Source: an uncultured Lachnospiraceae bacterium
Lineage (GTDB): Bacteria > Bacillota > Clostridia > Lachnospirales > Lachnospiraceae
Direction of reading: 5' to 3'
Assembly (NCBI GenBank): GCA_947628025.1
Contig: CANQYH010000062.1
Span: forward strand, 1-13,091
Length of the DNA stretch: 13,091 bases
The notes beneath the pieces are model-generated. The model searched no databases. It saw only the letters and a list, made by a program, of their open reading frames with translations, and had not been told where the DNA came from. Below are positions 1 to 6,308 of the stretch, piece after piece; position 1 is the first letter of the stretch, and each line of letters opens with the position of its first letter. The position numbers and the translations under genes are program-made.

Positions 1-1427
1 TTCTCGCTGGTGGAGTAGGTCATGGCGAACGTCATCTTGTTGTGGTTGTATTTGCGGAAATAGGGGTCCAGCTTCATGTATTCCAGGAAATCGTGCATCC
101 AGCCCATGTTCCATTTGAAGCGGAAGCCGAGGCCGCCGTCCTCCGGGCTTTTCGTGATCATCGGCCAGGCCGTGGATTCCTCGGCAATGATCATCGCGCC
201 GTCATGGCGGCCGGAGATCACGCTGTTAATGTGCTTGAAAAATTCGATGGCTTCCAGATTCTCATGGCCGCCGTTGATATTGGGGACCCAGTTCCCGGCG
301 CTGCGCCCGTAATCCAGGTACAGCATCGAGGCGACGGCGTCCACCCGCAGGCCGTCGATGTGGTACTGGTCGAGCCAGTAGAGGGCGTTGGCGATCAGGA
401 AGTTCTTCACTTCGTTTTTCGCGTAATCGAAGACTTTCGTGCCCCAGTCGGGATGCTCGCCTTTGCGGGAATCCGCGTACTCGAACAGCGGCTCGCCGTC
501 AAAATCCGCCAGGCCGTGGGCGTCCCTCGGAAAATGGGCCGGCACCCAGTCCAGGATCACGCCGATGCCGTGGCGGTGCAGGTAATCGACGAAATACATG
601 AAGTCCTTGGCCTGCCCGTAGCGGGAGGTGGGAGCGTAATAGCCGGTGACCTGGTAACCCCAGGAGCCGTCGAACGGATGCTCCGCGATTCCCATCAGTT
701 CCACATGCGTGTAGCCCATCTCCAGCACGTATTCGGTCAGCTCATGGGCGGCTTCTATGTAGGTATAAAAGCCGTTTTTTTCCGGCCGGTCCTTTCGTTT
801 CCAGGAGCCCAGATGTACCTCGTAAATGGACAGGGGCGCTTTGACGATATCGGTCTCCCGCCTTTGCTGCATCCATTTTTCATCTTTCCAGCGGAACCCG
901 GAGATATCCGCGGTCACGGAAGCGGTGCCCGGGCGGTATTCGGACTCAAAAGCGAACGGGTCCGCCTTGAAAAGCACCGCGCCGGAGGACGTGGTGATCG
1001 CGTATTTATAAAGCGCGCCTGTTTTCATGCCCGGTATGAAGATCTCGTAGATGCCGGAGGTGCCCAGCAGGAACATGGGATCGGCGTCCGGGTTCCAGCT
1101 GTTGAAATCGCCGACCAGCGAAACGGAGGCGGCGTGGGGGGCCCAGACCGCGAAATACATGCCGTCCTGACCCTGATAATTCTTCGGGTGCGCGCCCAGC
1201 TTTTCATAAATACTGTAATGGGTGCCCTGCCCGAAGAGGTAGCGGTCCATCTCGGAAACAAAATTCGTGCCGATCGGGACGATCTTTTTCGGCCGTCCCC
1301 GTTTGCCGGTGCGCAGCACCGCGGCGGGAGCGGCGGCGTTTTCTGCTTTTTGGGAACGCCGCGTCCCGGATTTTTTCGCGGTCGCTTCCGCCGTTGCCGG
1401 TTCCTGGTTTTTCTTCGTTCTTGCCAT
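1..1427 (-). CDS. glgB: 1,4-alpha-glucan branching enzyme GlgB (C-terminal part beyond window edge)
   Basis: Cytoplasmic GH13 glycogen branching enzyme that cuts an alpha-1,4 glucan and reattaches the piece by an alpha-1,6 bond. The 475 residues visible include a CBM48-type N-terminal module (about 85-170, with VWAPHAASVSLVGDFNSW), then the catalytic barrel: DWVPAHF (293-299), DGLRVDAVASMLY with nucleophile D363, and IAEEST with acid/base E416. The rest of the barrel and the C-terminal domain lie to the left of base 1. The ATG at 1427 is preceded on the minus strand by AGGGGG seven bases away. An in-frame ATG at 1433 overlaps the upstream stop but sits too close to that site. The gene starts two bases after the GH13 amylase stop, so the two are surely co-translated. 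Odd point: residues 1-55 form a Lys/Ala/Arg-rich tail before the conserved part and contain KRGRPKK, which resembles an AT-hook. Function call is firm. Confidence 0.96.
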   Translation of the reverse strand, partial: MARTKKNQEPATAEATAKKSGTRRSQKAENAAAPAAVLRTGKRGRPKKIVPIGTNFVSEMDRYLFGQGTHYSIYEKLGAHPKNYQGQDGMYFAVWAPHAASVSLVGDFNSWNPDADPMFLLGTSGIYEIFIPGMKTGALYKYAITTSSGAVLFKADPFAFESEYRPGTASVTADISGFRWKDEKWMQQRRETDIVKAPLSIYEVHLGSWKRKDRPEKNGFYTYIEAAHELTEYVLEMGYTHVELMGIAEHPFDGSWGYQVTGYYAPTSRYGQAKDFMYFVDYLHRHGIGVILDWVPAHFPRDAHGLADFDGEPLFEYADSRKGEHPDWGTKVFDYAKNEVKNFLIANALYWLDQYHIDGLRVDAVASMLYLDYGRSAGNWVPNINGGHENLEAIEFFKHINSVISGRHDGAMIIAEESTAWPMITKSPEDGGLGFRFKWNMGWMHDFLEYMKLDPYFRKYNHNKMTFAMTYSTSE

Positions 1428-1429
1428 GA

Positions 1430-2767
1430 TCATACCCCCTTGATTTTTAAGACGGCGCCTCGGCCGCCCTCGAGTGTAAGGTAAATGCGCCCGTCCCGGA
1501 TCGGAACGGCGGCTCCGTCGATCAGGTTTACGGCCTCCGTACCGTAAACAGGCGTTGGAATCTGCATCGAAGCCGGATGTTCATCGTTATTGACCGCGGT
1601 CACGATCGCGGAACGACTACTGACGCGGGCGAACGAATACTGGCGCGTGGTCAGGGTCAGTTCCTGGTAGCGCCCCAGATGCAGCTCTTCGTTTTCCTCG
1701 CGGATCTGTCCCAGCTTTGCGATATAGCCGGTCAGAGCGCAGTCGTACCGCCCGCAGTCTGCCATGGAAAGGCAGGGCCGCAGGGCCTCGTCGCTGTCGC
1801 GGGTCCGCTGCCCCGTCAGCGCCCATTCGCTGCCGTAATAGATGGACGGAATGCCCGGAAGCGTGTACAGGAGGGTATAAACGGAGTACAGATGATCCGG
1901 GTTTCGCAGTTTGCTGGCCAGCCGGTCCTCGTCATGGTTGTCCACGAACGTGTAGAGCCGGTCCGCCACCTGCGAAAGCCGCCTGATCGTGTGCGCGATC
2001 TCGAAGTAATTATGGTCGTTGTGACCGGAATACAGTCCTTTATGTAATTCGTAATTGGTCACGGAATGGAGCGTCTCCGGGTTCACCCAGCGGGCGTATT
2101 CGCCGTGGATGACCTCGCCCATCAGCCAGAAATCCTGCTTCATCTCCTCCGTGCGCCGCCGCAGCTCCCGCATAAAGCCGAAGTCCAGCACATTGGCGCA
2201 GTCCAGTCGGATGCCGTCGATCCCGAACTCGTCGATCCAGAAACGGATCACGCCGAACAGATACTCCCGTACCTGGGGATTGAAAAGGTTTAAGCAGGGC
2301 AGCTCAAAATGGCCCTGCCACGCATCGTAGCAGAAGCGGTCGCCCAGGGGGCTGCCCCAGGAAAAATTGACGCCCCTGTACCAGTCCTTGTAAGGCGATG
2401 CCTCGCCCTTTTCCCGGATATCCCGGAACGCGAAAAAGTCCCGCCCGGTATGGTTGAACACGCCGTCCACCACTACGCGGATGCCGGTCTCATGGCAGAG
2501 AGAGACAAAGCGCCGGAAGTCCTCGTTGGTCCCCAGCCGCCGGTCCACCAGACGGTAATCGCGGGTGTCGTAGCCGTGGGAGCCGGATTCAAACAGCGGG
2601 CCGATGTAGACCGCGTTGCAGCGGAGCCCGCGGATATGGGGGATCCAGCGCTCCAGCTCCTCGAACCGCCGGACGGCCGGTCCATCCGGCGGATTCTGCC
2701 TGGGCGCGCCGGTCAGTCCCAGCGGGTAAATATGATAAAATATCCCTTTTTCATACCATGTGCTCAT
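1430..2767 (-). CDS. GH13 alpha-amylase family glycoside hydrolase, intracellular
   Basis: A 445-residue hydrolase of alpha-glucans or maltodextrins. All four GH13 signature regions are intact: DGVFNH (101-106), GIRLD with nucleophile D189, MGEV with acid/base E218, and FVDNHD (274-279) with the transition-state Asp D279. The barrel starts almost at residue 1 (GIFYHIYPLG) and a short beta-rich domain closes the C-terminus, so there is no N-terminal CBM and no signal peptide; it should act in the cytoplasm. ATG 2767 has AAAGGA nine bases upstream on the minus strand. It lies 38 bases after the DUF2508 gene and two bases before glgB, which points to storage-glucan turnover. Substrate cannot be fixed from sequence: alpha-glucosidase, maltogenic amylase or neopullulanase-like activity are all possible. 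Confidence 0.92.
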   Translation of the reverse strand: MSTWYEKGIFYHIYPLGLTGAPRQNPPDGPAVRRFEELERWIPHIRGLRCNAVYIGPLFESGSHGYDTRDYRLVDRRLGTNEDFRRFVSLCHETGIRVVVDGVFNHTGRDFFAFRDIREKGEASPYKDWYRGVNFSWGSPLGDRFCYDAWQGHFELPCLNLFNPQVREYLFGVIRFWIDEFGIDGIRLDCANVLDFGFMRELRRRTEEMKQDFWLMGEVIHGEYARWVNPETLHSVTNYELHKGLYSGHNDHNYFEIAHTIRRLSQVADRLYTFVDNHDEDRLASKLRNPDHLYSVYTLLYTLPGIPSIYYGSEWALTGQRTRDSDEALRPCLSMADCGRYDCALTGYIAKLGQIREENEELHLGRYQELTLTTRQYSFARVSSRSAIVTAVNNDEHPASMQIPTPVYGTEAVNLIDGAAVPIRDGRIYLTLEGGRGAVLKIKGV

Positions 2768-2805
2768 AGGTGTCTGTCCTTTCGGGGTCGTAGTATCATG
2801 GACGG

Positions 2806-3030
2806 TTACCGCACGCTCTCCAGATCCTTGAACCGGCGCAGCAGGAACTGGTAGCGCAGCTGGGCCGCGTTCAGTTCGTAGATATAGCAGTCGATCAGCG
2901 TCGGATCGATCTCCTGCTCGAAATGGTTCCGCGCGGAATCGATCCTGTGGCGCGTCCGTTCGATGTCTGCTCTCAGCTGCTGCCGCTCCAGAAGAAGCAG
3001 CGCCCGCCGTCTTTTATTTTCCAAATTCAT
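2806..3030 (-). CDS. DUF2508 (YaaL-like) family small protein
   Basis: A 74-residue soluble, highly charged, helical protein. The pattern of a basic N-terminus, then a helix ending in an Arg/His/Phe stretch, then DPTLIDCYIYELNAAQLRY (46-64) is what I know from the DUF2508/YaaL family, found in many Firmicutes, often beside recR or small signalling genes. Its biochemical role is not known. The frame is open upstream to an ATG at 3165, but that start falls on the -35 box of the likely promoter, so translation must begin downstream; the ATG at 3030 has GGGAG ten bases upstream and matches the family's usual length. It is the first gene of the leftward operon with the GH13 amylase and glgB. That pairing with glycogen genes does not by itself assign it a function. 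Confidence 0.85.
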   Translation of the reverse strand: MNLENKRRRALLLLERQQLRADIERTRHRIDSARNHFEQEIDPTLIDCYIYELNAAQLRYQFLLRRFKDLESVR

Positions 3031-3136
3031 TTCCTGTCGTCTCCCAGAATTTGATAAATATAGTATTTCTGGGGAAGCGGAAAAATATACATGAAAATGA
3101 TCCGGCCGGCCGGAGGCATATAGTGTCCATAAAGAC

Positions 3137-3165
3137 ATTTTACCATTTTCATCTGCTTTGGTCAA
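3137..3165 (-). promoter_or_regulatory. Sigma-A type promoter for DUF2508-GH13-glgB operon
   Basis: On the minus strand, TTGACC (3165-3160) and TAAAAT (3142-3137) are separated by exactly 17 bases. Each hexamer differs from consensus at one base. Transcription should begin near 3130, giving a leader of about 100 bases before the DUF2508 ATG at 3030. A short inverted repeat, TGTC-N6-GACA (3124-3137), overlaps the -10 end and start region; it could be an operator but is short enough to be chance. Confidence 0.7.
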
Positions 3166-3229
3166 TGATTCGGGGGGAAAAATACTGAAACGGCTGTCAA
3201 AACTGAAGAATTTCTACAAAACGCCGAAT

Positions 3230-3246
3230 TGTCGAACAATGTCGAA
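3230..3246 (+). promoter_or_regulatory. Tandem Spo0A boxes (two perfect TGTCGAA, 10-bp period)
   Basis: TGTCGAA occurs at 3230-3236 and again at 3240-3246, in the same orientation, ten bases apart (one helical turn). The known 0A box is TGTCGAA/TGNCGAA, and Spo0A dimers bind tandem boxes with this spacing. The pair ends 15 bases before the -35 box of the Tad promoter, a position compatible with activation or with upstream control. The leftward promoter start is about 100 bases away, so effects on both operons are possible. A weaker TGTCAAA lies at 3195-3201. Confidence 0.7.
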
Positions 3247-3261
3247 ATGGAAAATTTATGC

Positions 3262-3290
3262 TTGACATTTCCGGGCGGAGGGCGCATAAT
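3262..3290 (+). promoter_or_regulatory. Sigma-A promoter of the Tad pilus operon
   Basis: A perfect -35 box TTGACA (3262-3267) and -10 box CATAAT (3285-3290) are 17 bases apart. Start of transcription is expected near 3297, leaving a leader of about 100 bases. No other promoter of this quality was noticed ahead of the pilus genes, so this should be the main promoter of the rightward operon. Confidence 0.85.
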
Positions 3291-3344
3291 AAAAATCACT
3301 CAATAACAGTCAGTTTTTTCAAAGTTCATTTACGTATATGTACC

Positions 3345-3357
3345 GCCCGGATCGGGC
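3345..3357 (+). other. Short hairpin in Tad mRNA leader
   Basis: GCCCG (3345-3349) and CGGGC (3353-3357) can form a five-pair GC stem with the loop GAT. No T-run follows, so it is not an intrinsic terminator. It might stabilise the 5' leader or be without function. Confidence 0.4.
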
Positions 3358-3383
3358 ATTGAATCCAAAGATAATGAGGACTC

Positions 3384-3390
3384 AAGGAGG
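3384..3390 (+). promoter_or_regulatory. Strong Shine-Dalgarno without a canonical start codon in the right frame
   Basis: AAGGAGG is a near-full match to the 16S 3' end. In the prepilin peptidase frame the codons that follow at suitable spacing are ATT (3397, 3400, 3403); the first canonical start codon is TTG at 3421, 30 bases downstream. This site is the main argument for an AUU start on the peptidase gene. Confidence 0.6.
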
Positions 3391-3396
3391 TGGCGT

Positions 3397-3924
3397 ATTA
3401 TTATTGCCGAAAGGTGGCTTTTGCTTCTGATTCTGTCAGGCGCGGCCTGGTATGACGCAAGAGAACACAGGATCCCCAACTGGTGGCTGGCAGCGGCGTT
3501 TCTCTGCGGACTGGCCATCAAGGTCCTGGGAGCGCAGGAGGGGAGAGCGGCCGCCGCGTGCGCGGGGTACCTTTTCAGGAGCCTGGCGTGTGTGGCTGTC
3601 CTGTTTCCATTGTTCGCGCTCCGTATGATCGGGGCAGGGGATATCAAGCTGATCGCTGTGATGGCCGGATTTCTGGGATTCGGCAGCGGGCTTTGGGCGA
3701 TTGCCTATGGATGTTTCGCGGGAGCGATTCTTTCTCTGGCGAAGCTGTTGGTGCAGAAGAACCTGTACCAGCGTCTTATGTATCTGTTCGTCTATCTCAG
3801 ACGGATGTTCCAAACAAAAGAGGTCGTGCCGTATTATCGTGCCGATCGTGACGGATATAGTGTGGTCATACCTCTGGCCTGCTGTCTGCTGGCGGGGTAT
3901 GTGTGGTATCTGTTTGTCTCATAA
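3397..3924 (+). CDS. Prepilin peptidase, A24 family (CpaA/TadV type)
   Basis: Integral membrane aspartic peptidase that would cleave the leader of Flp-type prepilins. It has about five hydrophobic segments and both catalytic Asp motifs: YDAREHRIPN and the GAGDIKL (GxGD) motif (the Asp residues are 12 and 74 counting from the TTG at 3421, or 20 and 82 from 3397). It is 167-175 residues long, typical of the short peptidases that lack the N-methylation domain. Start is unresolved. TTG 3421 has a weak AAAGG six bases upstream but leaves only 11 residues before the first Asp, too few for a membrane pass. Starting at one of three ATT codons (3397-3405) uses the strong AAGGAGG and completes the first membrane segment. 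First gene of the Tad operon. A second peptidase occurs at 11392. Confidence 0.88.
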   Translation: MIIAERWLLLLILSGAAWYDAREHRIPNWWLAAAFLCGLAIKVLGAQEGRAAAACAGYLFRSLACVAVLFPLFALRMIGAGDIKLIAVMAGFLGFGSGLWAIAYGCFAGAILSLAKLLVQKNLYQRLMYLFVYLRRMFQTKEVVPYYRADRDGYSVVIPLACCLLAGYVWYLFVS

Positions 3925-3982
3925 AGGCTCTGCCGCGGGATGCCTGCGGAGAACCGTTTCATATTGGAGAAAGGAGTTCGCG

Positions 3983-4987
3983 ATGGAAAAGATCATGGCG
4001 GTCTATGATTTGGACCCTGATTATGCGCAGAGGTTCGCGGATGTGGTGAATCAGAAAGAGAAGACGCCCTTTACGGTGGTTCCGTTCACTTCGCTGGAGC
4101 TGCTGAAAGAGTATGCAAAAAAGCATAAGATCGAGCTTTTGCTGATCAGCGCGTCGGCGCCGCGGGAGATGGTGGAGGGGATCGAGGCAGGTTCGGTGGT
4201 GACGCTGTCGGAGGGGGAGCTGTCGACGCAGACGGAGGGTTATCCCAGCGTTTATAAATATCAGTCGGCAGACAGCGTGATCCGCGAGGTCATGACCCGG
4301 TACTGCGACCAGCCGTCGGAGGAGATGTTTGTGGTGCTGGGGCGGCGGGCCAAGGTGATGGGGGTCTATTCTCCGATCGGCAGGTGCCTGAAGACCTCGC
4401 TGGCCTTGATGCTGGGGCAGCAGCTGGCGCGGGAGGGGAAGACGATCTATGTGGGGTTCGAGGAGTTTTCCGGTATCACTCGGCTGTTGAGCGGCGAGGG
4501 CAAGAGCGATCTGTCGGACGTACTCTATTTTCTGCGGCAGGGCAATCTGAATGTGGTTCGCCTGCGCAGCATGGTTTATACATGGAAAGACATGGACTAT
4601 ATCGTGCCGGTGCGCTATCCGGAGGATATGGAGCAGATGAGCGGCGACGAGGCGGGGCAGCTTTTGGATGTGCTGGCCTCAGAGTGCGGGTACAGCTACG
4701 TGATCGTGGACGCAGGACGGCCGGGACGGAACCTGCTGCCGGTACTGGAACGCTGCGATGTGATCTATATGCCGGTGAGGGAGGACGAGATCTCGGCGGC
4801 CAGGCTGGAGGAATTTGAAGAATACCTGGAGAAAACCGGGGACGAGGAGCTGCGGGGGAAGATCCGCCAGCTGAAACTGCCTTATCCCGGCAATCTGGGG
4901 CGCGGGAACGACTACATGGACAAGCTGTGCTGGAGCGAGCTGGGGGATTACGTGCGGAAGCTGGTGAAAGGAGCGCCGTGGAAATGA
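3983..4987 (+). CDS. CpaE/TadZ-like P-loop protein with degenerate Walker A
   Basis: A 334-residue cytoplasmic protein likely to place or organise the Tad machine, as CpaE/TadZ do. Residues 1-105 read like a divergent receiver-type domain (alternating strands such as IELLLISASAP, no clear phospho-acceptor site). Residues 117-330 follow the MinD/ParA fold: FVVLGRRAKVMGVYSPIGRCLKTS holds the loop (130-139), then a strand KTIYVGFEE, and a Walker B-like YVIVDAG (239-245). The loop reads SPIGRCLKTS where ParA proteins have KGGxGKT, so the signature Lys and two glycines are missing while the KT is kept; nucleotide hydrolysis is doubtful. ATG 3983 has AAGGAG six bases upstream. The frame is open further upstream only because it overlaps the peptidase gene. 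Its stop overlaps the cpaF start (ATGA). Confidence 0.85.
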   Translation: MEKIMAVYDLDPDYAQRFADVVNQKEKTPFTVVPFTSLELLKEYAKKHKIELLLISASAPREMVEGIEAGSVVTLSEGELSTQTEGYPSVYKYQSADSVIREVMTRYCDQPSEEMFVVLGRRAKVMGVYSPIGRCLKTSLALMLGQQLAREGKTIYVGFEEFSGITRLLSGEGKSDLSDVLYFLRQGNLNVVRLRSMVYTWKDMDYIVPVRYPEDMEQMSGDEAGQLLDVLASECGYSYVIVDAGRPGRNLLPVLERCDVIYMPVREDEISAARLEEFEEYLEKTGDEELRGKIRQLKLPYPGNLGRGNDYMDKLCWSELGDYVRKLVKGAPWK

Positions 4988-6204
4988 GCGCAGTCAGGAA
5001 AGGAAGCGCCGACAGGGCGAACGGGTGGAAAAAGGAACTGCAGAAACAGCTGCGGGACGCCATACGGGAAGAGGCCAGCGCCCGCCGCCAGTTAAGCGAT
5101 GAAGAACTGTACGAGATCATTGACCGGCACATCCTGCAGGCGGGGGAGCAGCGGCATCTGCTGCTGAGGGACCGCATCGATCTGCGTACCTCTCTGTTTA
5201 ATGCGTTTCGGAAACTGGACGTCCTGCAGCAGGTCATGGATGATCCGGATGTTACGGAAGTGATGATCAACGGAAAGGACCATATTTTCGTGGAGGAATC
5301 GGGGGTCATGCGTCTCTGGGACCATACGTTCGAGTCGGACGAGCAGCTGGAGGATATGATCCAGCAGGTAGTCAGCCGTGTCAACCGGGTGGTAAACGTG
5401 GCTACGCCGATCGCGGACGCCAGGCTGGAGGACGGTTCCCGCGTCCATGTGGTGCTGCCGCCTATTTCTTTGGACGGGCCGGTCATGACGATCCGCAAAT
5501 TTCCCCGTGTGATCACGATGGACATGCTGGTGGAGAACGGGGCTATCTCGCAGGAAGCGAGCGATTTTCTGCGGCGGCTGGTGCGGGCGGGCTACAATAT
5601 TTTCATCAGCGGCGGCACGAACTCGGGAAAGACGACGTTTTTAAATGCGCTTTCAGCCTACATACCGGAGGACGAGCGGGTCATCACGATCGAGGATTCC
5701 GCGGAGCTGCAGATCCAGCATGTGAAAAACCTGGTCCGGATGGAGACACGCGCGCCCAACGCCCAGGGCGAGGGAGCGATCGGGATCGGCGACCTGATCC
5801 GCGCTTCCCTGCGTATGAATCCCAACCGGATCATCGTGGGAGAGGTCCGCGGCAAGGAGGCTATGGAGCTGCTGAATAGTTATAATACGGGGCACGACGG
5901 GGGCATGAGTACGGGTCACGGCAATAGCCCGGCGGATATGCTGGCCCGGCTGGAAACCATGGTGCTGATGGGGGCGGAGCTGCCGCTGACGGCGATCCGG
6001 AGCCAGATCGCTTCTGCGCTGGACATCCTGATCCATCTGGGGCGGTTGAAAGATAAGAGCAGAAAGGTATTGTGGATCGTGGAGGTAGACGGTTATGAAG
6101 AGGGAGAGATCCGGCTGCATACGCTTTATCAGTGGGAAGACGGGGAATTACGGAAGAAAGGGGAACTTAAGAATCAATGGAAACTTCAGACGGCAGAAGA
6201 ATGA
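4984..6204 (+). CDS. cpaF: CpaF/TadA family secretion ATPase
   Basis: Hexameric cytoplasmic ATPase that powers Tad pilus assembly. In its 406 residues, an N-terminal helical region (1-80) is followed by a domain with DPDVTEVMINGKDHIFVE (87-104), then the motor: Walker A GGTNSGKTT (210-218, K216), Asp box ITIEDSAELQ, Walker B RIIVGEVRG (282-290), and the His box TGHDGGMSTGHGNSP (302-316). All key residues are present, so it should be active. ATG 4984 overlaps the stop of the CpaE-like gene by four bases; a GTG at 4978 is an in-frame alternative, and AAAGGAG (4967-4973) would serve either. Its stop is in turn overlapped by a 35-codon ORF. CpaF from a PilB/GspE family member is distinguished by this neighbourhood of TadB, TadC and Flp. 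Confidence 0.96.
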   Translation: MSAVRKGSADRANGWKKELQKQLRDAIREEASARRQLSDEELYEIIDRHILQAGEQRHLLLRDRIDLRTSLFNAFRKLDVLQQVMDDPDVTEVMINGKDHIFVEESGVMRLWDHTFESDEQLEDMIQQVVSRVNRVVNVATPIADARLEDGSRVHVVLPPISLDGPVMTIRKFPRVITMDMLVENGAISQEASDFLRRLVRAGYNIFISGGTNSGKTTFLNALSAYIPEDERVITIEDSAELQIQHVKNLVRMETRAPNAQGEGAIGIGDLIRASLRMNPNRIIVGEVRGKEAMELLNSYNTGHDGGMSTGHGNSPADMLARLETMVLMGAELPLTAIRSQIASALDILIHLGRLKDKSRKVLWIVEVDGYEEGEIRLHTLYQWEDGELRKKGELKNQWKLQTAEE

Positions 6205-6308
6205 AAGCGCAGGATCTCATGCGGCGGACGGCGGCGCACGGCAGGGAGGCGTCATTGGCGGGCGAAGACACGCCGGTATGGGAAAACAGAGGCAGGAGTC
6301 CGCCGTGA
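6201..6308 (+). CDS. 35-codon ORF overlapping cpaF and tadB (coupling ORF or frameshift remnant)
   Basis: ATG 6201 overlaps the cpaF stop (ATGA) and the ORF ends in TGA at 6306-6308, which overlaps the GTG start of tadB (GTGA). The product would be a basic 35-residue peptide beginning MKAQDLMRRTAAHGREASL, with no membrane segment or known motif. Two readings fit: a short ORF that keeps ribosomes moving between cpaF and tadB, or the original N-terminus of TadB cut off by a frameshift (real or a sequencing error). No convincing Shine-Dalgarno precedes it, as is common for stop-start overlaps. Confidence 0.4.
   Translation: MKAQDLMRRTAAHGREASLAGEDTPVWENRGRSPP

Larger units (their letters stand above)
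3031..3396. other. Divergent regulatory region between glycogen and Tad pilus operons
   Basis: About 366 bases without a convincing gene. It is more AT-rich than the flanking genes. It holds a leftward promoter (3137-3165), a tandem Spo0A box pair (3230-3246), a rightward promoter (3262-3290), a roughly 100-base rightward leader with one short hairpin, and a strong Shine-Dalgarno (3384-3390). Bases 3102-3113 are a CCGGCCGG-type palindrome in the leftward leader, of unknown meaning. Confidence 0.85.

Noticed and set aside
42..1484. Long plus-strand open frame of 480 codons opposite glgB
   Set aside because: It is the antisense shadow of glgB in GC-rich sequence. The minus strand encodes clear CBM48 and GH13 motifs with intact catalytic residues, while this frame has no recognisable domain.
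3102..3113. CCGGCCGGCCGG palindrome as a terminator
   Set aside because: It has no loop of suitable size when folded fully and no T-run on either strand. It sits in the leader of the leftward operon, where a terminator is not expected without an attenuation system.
3291..3396. Cyclic-di-GMP riboswitch (GEMM) in the Tad leader
   Set aside because: Clostridial pilus genes often have one, so I looked for it. The leader is only about 100 bases, with one five-pair hairpin and none of the conserved GEMM core elements.
3374..3430. Small upstream ORF (ATG 3374 to TGA 3428) overlapping the first peptidase gene
   Set aside because: It has no ribosome binding site, and the strong AAGGAGG lies inside it. 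The 18-residue product is low in complexity. It could matter only if it modulates initiation, for which nothing else is seen.
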